Shown here: positions 27,077 to 35,513 of the stretch, piece by piece
Layout of the letters: the number at the start of each line of letters is the position of its first letter
Position numbering within the stretch: the first letter of the stretch is position 1
From: an archaeon
GTDB lineage: Archaea; Thermoplasmatota; Thermoplasmata; Methanomassiliicoccales; Methanomethylophilaceae
Direction: 5' to 3'
DNA: 51,733 nt
Assembly (NCBI GenBank): GCA_024399275.1
Contig: JAKSHS010000005.1
Location: forward strand, 1-51,733
The notes under the pieces: generated by a model
The model's input: the letters and a program-made list of their open reading frames with translations, nothing else
The model's database searches: none
What the model was told of the DNA's origin: nothing
Program-made: the position numbers and the translations under genes

Positions 27077-27724
27077 ATGATTAAAGTGTCTCCATCTATG
27101 TTGTCTGCAGATTTTTCTAGACTTGGTGATGAAGTTTTGAGAGTTGTTAGGGCGGGCGCTGACTGCATACACCTCGATGTTATGGATGGCTTATTTGTCC
27201 CCAGCATAACTATTGGACCTCCAGTTATAGCTTCAATCAGGAGATGTACTGATATTCCGTTTGATGTACATCTCATGATAGAAAATCCAATAGAGTACAT
27301 TGATGACTTCGTAAAAGCGGGTGCTGACTACTTAACTGTGCATTGTGAGTCGAAGAGTGACATAGATGATACAATTGATAGAATACATACATTAGGTAAG
27401 AGAGCAGGTATTGCACTCAATCCCGAAACACCTGTACGAAAAATAGTTCAGTATCTCGATACAGTAGAGTTGGTTCTTGTCATGACTGTCCATCCAGGGT
27501 TTGGGGGACAATTGTTTATCGAAGAAAATCTTGAGAAGATCCGTTATCTTAAGGGGTATGCAGAAAAATATGGATTAGAATATGAAATTTCAGTCGATGG
27601 TGGTATAAATCGAGGAACTGGTATAAAATGTGTTGAATCTGGCGCAACAGTACTGGTATCTGGAAATTATCTGTTTCAAACGGCAGATTTGGGCCGAGAG
27701 ATAGAAATATGGCACTTATTGTAG
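27077..27724 (+). CDS. rpe: Ribulose-phosphate 3-epimerase
   Basis: Interconverts ribulose 5-phosphate and xylulose 5-phosphate in the pentose phosphate pathway. At 215 aa the TIM barrel is complete: SPSMLSADF at strand 1, HLDVMDGLFVPSITIGPPV with the metal-binding His and catalytic Asp, DVHLMIENP, LVMTVHPGFGGQ with the second metal/catalytic site, and ISVDGGIN with the last Asp. It is uncommon in methanogens, which mostly use the ribulose monophosphate route to pentoses. It ends in TAG with TAA fifteen codons later. Divergent from the zinc protein gene. Confidence 0.95.
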   Translation: MIKVSPSMLSADFSRLGDEVLRVVRAGADCIHLDVMDGLFVPSITIGPPVIASIRRCTDIPFDVHLMIENPIEYIDDFVKAGADYLTVHCESKSDIDDTIDRIHTLGKRAGIALNPETPVRKIVQYLDTVELVLVMTVHPGFGGQLFIEENLEKIRYLKGYAEKYGLEYEISVDGGINRGTGIKCVESGATVLVSGNYLFQTADLGREIEIWHLL

Positions 27725-27869
27725 ATTCAAGGCTTTTATTCTGGAATCTTTCAACGGAAATTCAGAAGCTAATTTTTGGTCAGCTTGCTTATTACAGCGA
27801 TTCCTTCGTCGAGACACGATGGTATATTTAATGGGTGTTTAATTCCTGCCTAATGTGGTGAAGCATCAA

Positions 27870-28046
27870 ATGTCTAAACTTTCGGGTAGTCTGATTTCGT
27901 TAGTTATTTTCGGAGTGTTATCAGTGGCATTGATAATATTTGCACTCATGAAAATTAATCTGGTGGTTATCTATGCGGTGGTATTTCTGATATTGTTTGT
28001 TGCACTCTTTGGAATATTACCACATGTATTCGAGAGTGAAAAGTGA
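27870..28046 (+). CDS. Small membrane protein, two transmembrane segments, 58 aa
   Basis: Two hydrophobic helices (roughly residues 8-28 and 31-51) separated by a short polar turn, with a charged C-terminus. No recognisable family. The ATG at 27870 has GGTGA about eight bases upstream, which is convincing. It ends eight bases before the fen1 ATG, so the two are probably co-transcribed. No function can be assigned. Confidence 0.65.
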   Translation: MSKLSGSLISLVIFGVLSVALIIFALMKINLVVIYAVVFLILFVALFGILPHVFESEK

Positions 28047-28053
28047 AAGTTCA

Positions 28054-29082
28054 ATGGGAGTTAATCTTTCAGGACTTGTTAAATCGAGGAGTATTAATAT
28101 TTCGGATCTTCGAGGAAAATCCGTTGCAATGGATGCGTATAACACCATTCATCAACTCCTTTCTGCGATCCGACAGCCAGACGGTCACCTTTTGGTGGAT
28201 GATAAAGGAAGAGTAACGTCGCACTTGTCAGGTCTTCTTCATAAAATTACAAGTCTTACAGAGGTGGGAATAGAGCCTTCATTCGTATTTGACGGCAAAC
28301 CTCATAAGTTGAAGTTAAGAACGATCGAAGAAAGAAGAAAAAGGAGAGATAAGGCGGTTAAAGAATGGGAATTAGCCATAAACGAAGGAGACATTAAAAA
28401 GGCATTTTCTAAGGCTCAACAAACGTCCAGGATAACAGCTGAAATATCAGATTCATCTGAAAAACTTTTAAGATTTCTTGGTATTCCTGTTATACATGCC
28501 ATTCATGATGGCGAAGCACAGAGCGCATATATGTGTTTAAGGGGTGACGTGTGGGCTTCCGCCTCTCAAGATTTTGATTCTATACTTTTCGGTGCCCCGA
28601 AGCTTGTGAGGAATATAGCAATTTCAGGAAAAAAGAAAATTCTTGGAAAAGATAAATACAGGTATATTGATGTTGAAGCGATAAACACAGAGGAATGCTT
28701 TGCAGAGTTGGGAATATCAAGAGAACAGCTTGTTGATATGTGCATTCTCATTGGAACCGACTTTAATCCTGGAATTTCTGGAATTGGTCCAAAAAAAGGT
28801 CTTAAATTAATTAAATGCTATAAAAACATAGAAAATGTTTTAGAAAATCTTCACGTCGAGATTCCAGAGTACCAGCAGATCCGAGATATCTTCCTTTCTG
28901 GGCCTTATGTTGACAATTATAATCTTGAATTTGAAGATGTAGACTATGATGGAACAATTAACTTTCTTGTAGAGTATGGATTTTCGAAAGATCGTGTTAA
29001 GCTGTCGCTGGACAGAATTGAACATTCTAGAAAAATAAATAGGGCCACGAAACATCAAAAGTTGTTGGACGCATGGTTATGA
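28054..29082 (+). CDS. fen1: Flap endonuclease 1
   Basis: Structure-specific nuclease that removes 5' flaps during Okazaki fragment maturation and repair. At 342 aa it has the N-terminal MGVNLSGLV motif, the active-site acidic residues in AMDAYNTIHQ and FVFDGKPH, the internal domain HDGEAQSAYMC, ASQDFDSILFG, and the helix-hairpin-helix GTDFNPGISGIGPKKGLK. The C-terminus QKLLDAWL looks like a PCNA-interacting (PIP) box. Starting at ATG 28054 restores the catalytically needed N-terminal MGV; the open frame extends further up but overlaps the small membrane gene. The end overlaps the converging phosphomevalonate dehydratase small-subunit gene by 28 nt. Confidence 0.96.
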   Translation: MGVNLSGLVKSRSINISDLRGKSVAMDAYNTIHQLLSAIRQPDGHLLVDDKGRVTSHLSGLLHKITSLTEVGIEPSFVFDGKPHKLKLRTIEERRKRRDKAVKEWELAINEGDIKKAFSKAQQTSRITAEISDSSEKLLRFLGIPVIHAIHDGEAQSAYMCLRGDVWASASQDFDSILFGAPKLVRNIAISGKKKILGKDKYRYIDVEAINTEECFAELGISREQLVDMCILIGTDFNPGISGIGPKKGLKLIKCYKNIENVLENLHVEIPEYQQIRDIFLSGPYVDNYNLEFEDVDYDGTINFLVEYGFSKDRVKLSLDRIEHSRKINRATKHQKLLDAWL

Positions 29083-29849
29083 TCTACCAGACAATTTTTT
29101 ATGGCATTAAGTATCTGGCGATTGATATTCATACTTGGCATTTGGTTGTAACTGAATAGTTTACATTCAAAATTATTGCTTTTTATGTTTGGTATGGGGT
29201 GTTCCAAATAGACGGCGAAGAAGTGTATGTTCCAAACTGTCTGTCTCTTTCTAATTGTAACCGGCTCATGCAATTTTTTGGGTGATATGACATTTATTTT
29301 AAATTTTTCTCTAACTCCTCTTATAGCGGCATGTTCTGGTGCCTCGCTTTCTTTGATATCGCTAGTCAAGAGTGCCCATTCATTTAGATGTATGTCATGC
29401 CACTCTGGCTGATTAAAGAGCATTATGCTTTTGTCAATAATCACTGCCGACGATGCTACCTCTTTTACTTCAATATTCTTTATTTCTATCACCCCTTCGT
29501 TAGCATTCACAATTACTTGATCTCCATTCGTGATCAAGTCTATGTTAATGGAGTCTATCATGGGAATGGAAGAAATTACCGCTCCGGTGGCTATGATCGT
29601 CTCGGCTGATGAGTTAACTATTGCCGCGGGTGCTTTTCCATGGGCTTTAAGGTTGTATATAACGAAGGAGCTTACGGTACTTCCTTTTCCTCCTGGAAAT
29701 ACAAGTATTTTATCCCGTATTATTACCTCTTCATCCTTGATTCTTCCAGTTGATATATCTACGTCTCCAAGAAAACTAAGTGGCTTATTAAATTTAAGGA
29801 CATTTCCTTCCGCATATCCTTTGGAAATCATGCGTCCTTTTAGTATCAT
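29055..29849 (-). CDS. Phosphomevalonate dehydratase small subunit fused to a degenerate Nudix-like domain
   Basis: Residues 1-128 are the AcnX swivelling domain, the small subunit of phosphomevalonate 5-dehydratase: KGRMISKGYAEG, the substrate loop VFPGGKGSTVSSFVIY and GDQVIVNANEGVIEI. The family normally ends here at ~130-140 aa. This protein continues for ~135 residues (131-264). Within the extension, SIMLFNQPEW..NEWALLTSDIKESEAPEHAAIRGVREKFKI aligns with the Nudix fold and Nudix box (GG..E.GE.P..AA.REV.EE.GI), but the glycines and the first Glu of REXXEE are replaced, so catalysis is unlikely. The ATG at 29849 overlaps the large-subunit stop (ATGA) with GAGGAT upstream. Swivel call firm; Nudix call tentative. 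Confidence 0.88.
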   Translation of the reverse strand: MILKGRMISKGYAEGNVLKFNKPLSFLGDVDISTGRIKDEEVIIRDKILVFPGGKGSTVSSFVIYNLKAHGKAPAAIVNSSAETIIATGAVISSIPMIDSINIDLITNGDQVIVNANEGVIEIKNIEVKEVASSAVIIDKSIMLFNQPEWHDIHLNEWALLTSDIKESEAPEHAAIRGVREKFKINVISPKKLHEPVTIRKRQTVWNIHFFAVYLEHPIPNIKSNNFECKLFSYNQMPSMNINRQILNAIKNCLVDHNHASNNF

Positions 29850-31018
29850 TGTACTATCCTCAATAAATCTACGATGTCCCGACACATAACTTTTTGAGAG
29901 CAAAGTGCTGAAAGGTAATTCCCAGCTTTACATGAATTCGTTCCAGTTCTTGAAAATACTCCCTCAATTGGAGAGACGACTACACAGGTATCAGCTAACA
30001 CATGGCCAAACTCTTCCATTATTTTAACGTCACTAGGACATTTTGTCCGTATAGAGCTTGATGTGCAGAACCATACTTCAATGCCGGCCTTCTTTTTCTT
30101 CCCTTTTAATAGTGATGCAATTTCATGCATTTCTTTTTCTGTGAGATGGGGACACCCAAATGCTATTAATTGAACATCGTTCGTATCGTTTAGGTCTTCA
30201 CGTGCAGCTTCAAGATCTTTTTTTCCAATGTTTATAACATCAAGGTTAGATGTGTCGAAGTCTTTGTGCTCAGGCGTAATGTTTTCGATATGAAATAGTG
30301 CTATAGCTCCTGAAGATGCCATTGAAGCTGCCATGGCTTTTACTTCTTCAATTCCAGGCGTGATTCCTCTGTAATAAGGGATACCATTTCCTATCATAGA
30401 GCCCACTACATGACCTAATAGAGAATATTCGAAAATAGAATTAGCGATATCAACATCAACTACTACAGTGGGGCATCTATTCTTTTTTTGATGAAGACCA
30501 TAATTGGCAGTTTTTCCTAAAATTGCGGCTGCTAGTGCTCCGGGACCGCCCTCTCTATTAGTTCTTGCACCAATGTATGAATTCACAAAAGATAGTGCAG
30601 ATGATTCCGCCCATGCCACGTGATCACCGAATTTTGGTATGTTTGTACCAGTGTAAGGGATACACGAGCAAGTAGTTTTAACACCCATTGTATTGTACAA
30701 TTCTAGTATTTCGGCTTGCTTCTTTGCAAAATGCTCGGATACGTGCATTTTTGTCCACCTAGTTCTGTCCATTCCAATGGGATTTAAAGTTGAGGTTACT
30801 TTGACTTTGACACCTTTTCTCACCATGTTTTTAAGATAAAGAAGCCCGCCGTCACCGATGGTTTTATATGAAGCCCCCGACAGGTGCGCTGAAGTAATAT
30901 CTACTAGATTTTTTGCGCCGTAGATTTTTCCTAATGCAACAATAAGTTCCATTGCCTGTTGGGTGCCTTCCCCAAATTCTCCGTCTAGAATCTGTTGCTC
31001 TTCTTTGTTAAGATCCAT
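29846..31018 (-). CDS. Phosphomevalonate dehydratase large subunit (aconitase X catalytic)
   Basis: Dehydrates mevalonate 5-phosphate to trans-anhydromevalonate 5-phosphate, using an Fe-S cluster. At 390 aa it matches the DUF521/AcnX large subunit: ITSAHLSGASYKTIGDGG at the N-terminus, STLNPIGMDR, TCSCIPYTGTNIP with cluster cysteines, the ESSALSFVNSYIGARTNREGGP substrate block, AFGCPHLT, and FCTSSSIR. Later cysteines include the NSCKAGNY segment. The ATG at 31018 is preferred over the upstream TTG. Overlaps the small subunit by four bases (ATGA). Confidence 0.93.
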   Translation of the reverse strand: MDLNKEEQQILDGEFGEGTQQAMELIVALGKIYGAKNLVDITSAHLSGASYKTIGDGGLLYLKNMVRKGVKVKVTSTLNPIGMDRTRWTKMHVSEHFAKKQAEILELYNTMGVKTTCSCIPYTGTNIPKFGDHVAWAESSALSFVNSYIGARTNREGGPGALAAAILGKTANYGLHQKKNRCPTVVVDVDIANSIFEYSLLGHVVGSMIGNGIPYYRGITPGIEEVKAMAASMASSGAIALFHIENITPEHKDFDTSNLDVINIGKKDLEAAREDLNDTNDVQLIAFGCPHLTEKEMHEIASLLKGKKKKAGIEVWFCTSSSIRTKCPSDVKIMEEFGHVLADTCVVVSPIEGVFSRTGTNSCKAGNYLSALCSQKVMCRDIVDLLRIVQ

Positions 31019-31104
31019 GATCCGTTGTATCAATTTGTTCTTATCTTATAATGCCTGCCCTAGAAAACAATTATAAAGAAAACTAGCGTAAGTGGCCTAA
31101 TTCG

Positions 31105-31113
31105 AATAAATTA
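31105..31113 (+). promoter_or_regulatory. TATA-like box for ileS
   Basis: AATAAATTA lies 26-34 nt before the ileS ATG, which would give a leaderless or nearly leaderless transcript. A GGGGGC run lies between and might act as a weak ribosome site. Confidence 0.4.
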
Positions 31114-31138
31114 GTTTCGGCATTGGGGGCGACTCGCG

Positions 31139-34100
31139 ATGATAAAACAAGTTCGTGACAATTATACAGCGCCAGTTATTGAGAGAGATATTCAGAGATA
31201 TTGGGATTCTATAGATGCGTATCACAAAACCAAAAAGCTTCGTGAGAATGGAGAAAATTTTTACTTTGTTGATGGTCCCCCGTATACGTCTGGTCATGTT
31301 CACATGGGAACGGCCCTTAATAAGACTATAAAAGACATCTTTCTCAGATATTGGAGAATGAATGGGTTTAATGTTAGAGATCAGCCTGGGTTCGATATGC
31401 ACGGTCTTCCAATTGAAATTCAAGTAGAAAAAATGATTAGAGTTCCTGGAAGAACCAATAAAGAGGGAGAACTAGATGAGGTTGGAGTCAGGTCCAGGAA
31501 GGAAATTGAAAGTAAAATTGGAATAGGAGATTTTGTTAGAGCATGTAAACAACGTGCGATTACACTCCAGAAAGAGATGACCCGAGAGTTTAAAGAACTT
31601 GGAGTGTGGATGGATTGGGAGAATCCATATCAAACAATTAAAAATGAGTACATCGAATCCGCGTGGTGGACAGTGCAGAAGGCATACATGAACGGTATGC
31701 TAGATTTATCAAGCAGAGTTGTTACATGGTGCCCCAGATGTGAAACGGCTCTCGCGGAGGCTGAAGTAGAATATTGGGATGAAACTGATCCATCGATTAT
31801 TGTAAGATTTCCGTTGATCGATGACCCTGAAACATCTTTACTTATCTGGACTACAACGCCGTGGACATTGCCAGCTAATATGGCTGTAGCAGTTCATCCA
31901 GACGCGGATTATGCTCGTGTTGAGTTTAGTGACGGCAATAGATGCGAAAAAGTCATTTGCATGGAGTCACAGATTGAATATGTAAAAGATAAGGGGCAAT
32001 TCACTGAGTTTGACATTTTGGAAAGAGTTAATGGCAAAGATCTTGTGGGAGTTGCATACATCCCTCCTTTTTATATTGACGAAAAATACCTTAAAAGAAG
32101 CGAGTATGTTTTTAAGGTAGTGAATGCAAGTTATGTTGAGGCTAGTGATACAGGACTTGTTCACATCGCACCTGGATTTGGACCAGACGATTATGACACA
32201 GGGAAAGCATATAAAATAGATCCATTTTGCCCAGTCGAAGAATCAGGGAGATATACAGAAGAATTTTCAATGATGAGTGGTCGTAAAGTGAAGACCGCGA
32301 ATAATGATGTCATTGAGTACTTGAAAGAAAAAAGATTACTTTTCAAGTCGGAAAAAGCTAAACATAGATGTGGGCATTGCTGGAGATGTAAGACACCAGT
32401 GATTTATAGAAACACGAGACAATGGTTCCTTTCAATTCCTAAAGTTAAACAAAAAATGCTTGATGAGATTGATCGTGTTAAATGGGTACCAAGTTGGGCA
32501 GGATCTACCAGAGAGAAAAATTGGGTTGGTAATGCGAGGGATTGGTGTATATCTAGACAGAGATACTGGGGCATACCATTACCAATTTGGGAGTGCTCTT
32601 GTGGAGAGAGGAAAGTTATTGGCCAGATCTCAGACCTGAAGGATTGTGATGGATATTTTGATGGCATGGATATTCATAGACCATGGATTGATGACATTAA
32701 GTTTAAATGCCCAATATGTGGCGGGGTCATGAACAGGATACCAGATATTCTTGATGTTTGGTTTGATTCTGGGATAGCAGCATGGGCCTCTTTGGGATAC
32801 CCATCAAGAAAAGATGAGTTCGATAAATGGTGGCCTTGCAGGTTTATTGTGGAGGCGCACGATCAGACGAGAGGGTGGTTCTATTCGCAACTTGGTGCAG
32901 GAGTATCCTCCTTTGGTAGAGCACCTTATGATGAAGTTATGATGCACGCCTGGGTACTAGACACCAAAGGACAGAAAATGTCGAAATCTCTTGGAAATGT
33001 GGTTGAACCTAGGGAGGTTATCTCTGAATTTGGTGCCGATTCTATGAGATTTCATTTAGTGAGAGCAAATGCTCCATGGGAAGACTTGTGTTTTCAATGG
33101 GATTTAAGAAAAAATCCCCCGCTTAAAGATGGTCCGAAAAATGCGTGGAAGGTGCTTAACACACTTTGGAATGTGGTAAAATTTGCGTCAATGTATATGG
33201 AGATTGACAGATTTGATCCAGAAATTTTTACACTTTCAGCAGTGAGAGATTTCCTTAGATGTGAAGATAAATGGATACTTTCTCGTACTGAAAGAATGAA
33301 GTCCGATGTTGAAGATGGCATTAGGTCAAGAAATCTTCACAAATCGGCGCGTGCAATTGAGGAATATATCATCGAGGACCTTTCGAAGTGGTATGTTAAA
33401 ATTGTTAGAGGACGAAGTTGGACAGAGGATGTAGATTTACAAACAGATAAATTAGCATCTTATTGTACGTTATATTATGCAATCATGCAAACTGCAATTG
33501 TAATGTCTCCGTTTACTCCCTATATTGCTGAGGAAATTTATCAGCACATGGGAGGGAGATTGGACACAATACATATGGAAAACTGGCCTGTAAAAAATGA
33601 TTCGTATATTTCGGAGGATGTTGAATGTAGAATGTCTGTTATTAGAGAACTTACGGAAATTATTGCCTCTGAAAGAGCGAAGGTGGGTAGTAAACTTAGA
33701 TGGCCCTTAAAACAGGTTTACATTGTTGGAAACGAAGAGTCTATTGATGCAGTCAGAATGTTTGAAAATGTGTTAAGGCAACAGTGCAACATTAAAAAAG
33801 TCGTTTATACAGAGACTGAAGGGGTACCGATTGATAAGACAATGTGTACGTATAGTGGTGGGCAAGTGGCTATAGATTTTGATATTACGCCCGATGTTGA
33901 AGCAGAAGGACATGCAAGAGAAATTGTTAGAAGGATTCAACAGATGCGTAAAGATATGAAACTTGATGTTGAGCAGTTTATTGATGTAGAAATTAGTGCA
34001 GACAAAGGTATTGCCGAAATCTGTAAGACTATGGTGGAGTTTATTTGTAAGGAAGTTAGAGCGAATAATGTCAAGTTCCCGTGTGAGATAGGGGACGGTG

Positions 34101-34171
34101 CCGTGTCCTGGAGCGTGGCAGGGAGTACTATTAAAATTCTGATCAGAGCATTGGATGATGAGACATTATAG
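31139..34171 (+). CDS. ileS: Isoleucyl-tRNA synthetase
   Basis: Class I synthetase, 1010 aa. Signature motifs are GHVHMGTA (HIGH type) near residue 53 and KMSKSLGN near residue 610. The CP1 editing domain contains WTTTPWTLPAN and a GFGPDDYD segment; a CX2C...CX2C zinc motif (CGHCWRCKTP) sits before the second half of the core. The anticodon-binding domain follows, and the C-terminal region ends at IKILIRALDDE. The gene stops with TAG, so amber is a true stop in an essential gene here. It overlaps the converging tcdA by six bases. Confidence 0.97.
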   Translation: MIKQVRDNYTAPVIERDIQRYWDSIDAYHKTKKLRENGENFYFVDGPPYTSGHVHMGTALNKTIKDIFLRYWRMNGFNVRDQPGFDMHGLPIEIQVEKMIRVPGRTNKEGELDEVGVRSRKEIESKIGIGDFVRACKQRAITLQKEMTREFKELGVWMDWENPYQTIKNEYIESAWWTVQKAYMNGMLDLSSRVVTWCPRCETALAEAEVEYWDETDPSIIVRFPLIDDPETSLLIWTTTPWTLPANMAVAVHPDADYARVEFSDGNRCEKVICMESQIEYVKDKGQFTEFDILERVNGKDLVGVAYIPPFYIDEKYLKRSEYVFKVVNASYVEASDTGLVHIAPGFGPDDYDTGKAYKIDPFCPVEESGRYTEEFSMMSGRKVKTANNDVIEYLKEKRLLFKSEKAKHRCGHCWRCKTPVIYRNTRQWFLSIPKVKQKMLDEIDRVKWVPSWAGSTREKNWVGNARDWCISRQRYWGIPLPIWECSCGERKVIGQISDLKDCDGYFDGMDIHRPWIDDIKFKCPICGGVMNRIPDILDVWFDSGIAAWASLGYPSRKDEFDKWWPCRFIVEAHDQTRGWFYSQLGAGVSSFGRAPYDEVMMHAWVLDTKGQKMSKSLGNVVEPREVISEFGADSMRFHLVRANAPWEDLCFQWDLRKNPPLKDGPKNAWKVLNTLWNVVKFASMYMEIDRFDPEIFTLSAVRDFLRCEDKWILSRTERMKSDVEDGIRSRNLHKSARAIEEYIIEDLSKWYVKIVRGRSWTEDVDLQTDKLASYCTLYYAIMQTAIVMSPFTPYIAEEIYQHMGGRLDTIHMENWPVKNDSYISEDVECRMSVIRELTEIIASERAKVGSKLRWPLKQVYIVGNEESIDAVRMFENVLRQQCNIKKVVYTETEGVPIDKTMCTYSGGQVAIDFDITPDVEAEGHAREIVRRIQQMRKDMKLDVEQFIDVEISADKGIAEICKTMVEFICKEVRANNVKFPCEIGDGAVSWSVAGSTIKILIRALDDETL

Positions 34172-34891
34172 TTTGTGTGTTTTTGTTGCATCTTTTATAA
34201 CTTCATTCGCGAGAATCATGCCAAATATCGCCGGGATGGTTGGAAGAGATCCTAGTATACTCTTTCCGTAAATGTCCTTGTCGCATGGCTTTGCGAGTAT
34301 CTGTTCCTCACTGTACACGCAAGTTATGTTTGATGTGTCTAAATCCCTCATATTGGATCTCACCAAAGATGCCAAGGGACATACTTTTGTCTTCTTGAGG
34401 GATGAAACTTTTATCATATTAGTGTTCGAGTGTAGGGCAGCACCCATTGACGAAAACGTTCTAATGTTCCTGTGTACTGCCTCCTTCAGTATTACGACCT
34501 TATTTTTGACTGTGTCGATTGCATCTACGAAATAGTTAGGTTCCCCAGAAAATATTTCATCTAAGTTTTCTGCCGATGCCATCGCTTTTATCGTCTCGAC
34601 AGTAATATTTGGATTTATTGTCTTGGCCCTTTTTCTAGCGACTTCTACTTTGAAACATCCTACTGTCTCCTTAGTAGCTAAAATTTGTCTATTCATGTCT
34701 GTTTCACTAAAAATATCAGAGTCCACCACTCTTATATGTCCGACACCTGCTCTCACTAGACCCTCAAATGCATATCCTCCAACAGCACCTATGCCCGCAA
34801 TAACAACGAAAGAATTTCTTAAACGCTGTATTCCATCATCCCCTAGCAAGATTTGTGTTCTATTAAATATACCACTTGTTGTCTCAGTCAT
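34166..34891 (-). CDS. tcdA: tRNA threonylcarbamoyladenosine dehydratase (TcdA, ThiF/E1-like)
   Basis: ATP-dependent enzyme that cyclises t6A37 to ct6A in ANN-decoding tRNAs. At 241 aa it has the E1-like Rossmann motif IAGIGAVGGYAFEGLVRAGVG, the VDSDIF..TDMNRQ adenylation site, DAIDTVKNK, FSSMGAA, and a Cys near KVCPLASLVR. The final GSLPTIPAIFGMILANEVI is characteristic of TcdA. The upstream ATG (34903) is possible, but ATG 34891 has GAGGAT five to six bases before it. Converges on ileS. General ThiF-family activity is the alternative. Confidence 0.88.
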   Translation of the reverse strand: MTETTSGIFNRTQILLGDDGIQRLRNSFVVIAGIGAVGGYAFEGLVRAGVGHIRVVDSDIFSETDMNRQILATKETVGCFKVEVARKRAKTINPNITVETIKAMASAENLDEIFSGEPNYFVDAIDTVKNKVVILKEAVHRNIRTFSSMGAALHSNTNMIKVSSLKKTKVCPLASLVRSNMRDLDTSNITCVYSEEQILAKPCDKDIYGKSILGSLPTIPAIFGMILANEVIKDATKTHKL

Positions 34892-35010
34892 GTAAATCCT
34901 CAAATTGCAAGGCAGAAAAAGAATCGTTTAAAGATGAGTGATGCGCCGCTGCGGAAAGTAAGGCGTATTAAGATTCAAAGAAGTCAGAACGCATTCGATA
35001 GGACGAAAAC

Positions 35011-35166
35011 CTACCAATGCCCTTCCCATTTGATATCCTTTATACAAAATGGAACTTTACTTTTCTTTGTCCTGTGAAAAGCAATACACTCACAGCACTT
35101 TTTGTGCCTGGGACAGTCGGTATTTGGGCATGTACATTCATTGCATACTGTACTGTATTCGCACAT
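35011..35166 (-). CDS. Cys-rich mini-protein, DUF6485-like, 51 aa
   Basis: A short gene easily missed by length cut-offs. The 51-residue product has nine cysteines: positions 2, 8, 11, 13, 18, 24, 25, 27 and 44, with His 21 and His 32. The CPNTDCPRHKKCCECIAFHR core matches my memory of a small DUF6485-type family (CPN..CPRHG.CC.C..YHR) found in anaerobes. It probably binds zinc or an Fe-S cluster. No Shine-Dalgarno; a TATA-like box 25-34 nt before the ATG implies a leaderless transcript. The stop is TAG, with TGA eight codons on. It lies downstream of tRNA-Gly on the same strand. Function unknown. Confidence 0.82.
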   Translation of the reverse strand: MCEYSTVCNECTCPNTDCPRHKKCCECIAFHRTKKSKVPFCIKDIKWEGHW

Positions 35167-35189
35167 CAGACGGGTTATTAAGGATGCGA

Positions 35190-35200
35190 CATAAATACTT
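35190..35200 (-). promoter_or_regulatory. TATA-like box for the Cys-rich mini-protein
   Basis: Minus-strand AAGTATTTATG ends about 24 nt before the ATG, as expected for a leaderless archaeal transcript. Confidence 0.45.
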
Positions 35201-35218
35201 TATCAAGTGGCACAGTAT

Positions 35219-35280
35219 GGTCGGCTTTGCGACTTAAACAGTGGGAATGCGCCCCCCGCAAGTGCTAGGCCTGCGGCGCC
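35219..35280 (-). other. GC-rich structured patch, possible ncRNA
   Basis: In otherwise AT-rich intergenic DNA this stretch is strikingly GC-rich and can fold into two hairpins: GTCG-gctttg-CGAC (35219-35232) and a larger one pairing CCGCA with TGCGG (35256-35260 with 35272-35276), flanked by GCGCC/GGCGC. It lies between tRNA-Gly and the Cys-rich gene. It contains no tRNA or 5S rRNA hallmarks. Strand is assumed from its neighbours. Confidence 0.35.
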
Positions 35281-35335
35281 CATATGTACGCAGAGAAAAT
35301 TCTCAGTATAAGGGGAAGTTTAGATTTTGGATTAA

Positions 35336-35410
35336 TGGTGCATCCGCCGGGAATCGAACCCGGGCAACAAGCTTGGAAGGCTTGAATCCTAGCCCCTAGA
35401 TCACAGATGC
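35336..35410 (-). tRNA. tRNA-Gly (anticodon UCC)
   Basis: On the minus strand: acceptor GCATCTG (35410-35404) pairs with CGGATGC (35346-35340) with one G-U pair, then discriminator A and an encoded CCA (35338-35336). The anticodon stem CAAGC/GCTTG encloses CTTCCAA, giving anticodon TCC. The T arm is CCGGG-TTCGATT-CCCGG. No intron. Confidence 0.95.
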
Positions 35411-35480
35411 AACTAGCTCTGCTATTTTTGAACGGATATTTAATAGTCACTACGATGAGAACACGCGAAGTTTGTATCAC

Positions 35481-35490
35481 CTATTTAAGA
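35481..35490 (+). promoter_or_regulatory. TATA-like box for the TPR gene
   Basis: CTATTTAAGA lies 24-33 nt before the ATG at 35514 and no Shine-Dalgarno is present, so the mRNA is probably leaderless. Confidence 0.45.
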
Positions 35491-35513
35491 TGTGAATACT
35501 TAATGGCTTATCT

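Noticed and set aside
35241-35280. tRNA, 5S rRNA or SRP RNA in the GC-rich patch
   Set aside because: No GTTCGA T-loop, no 5S core and no SRP S-domain sequence follow; only generic hairpins are visible.
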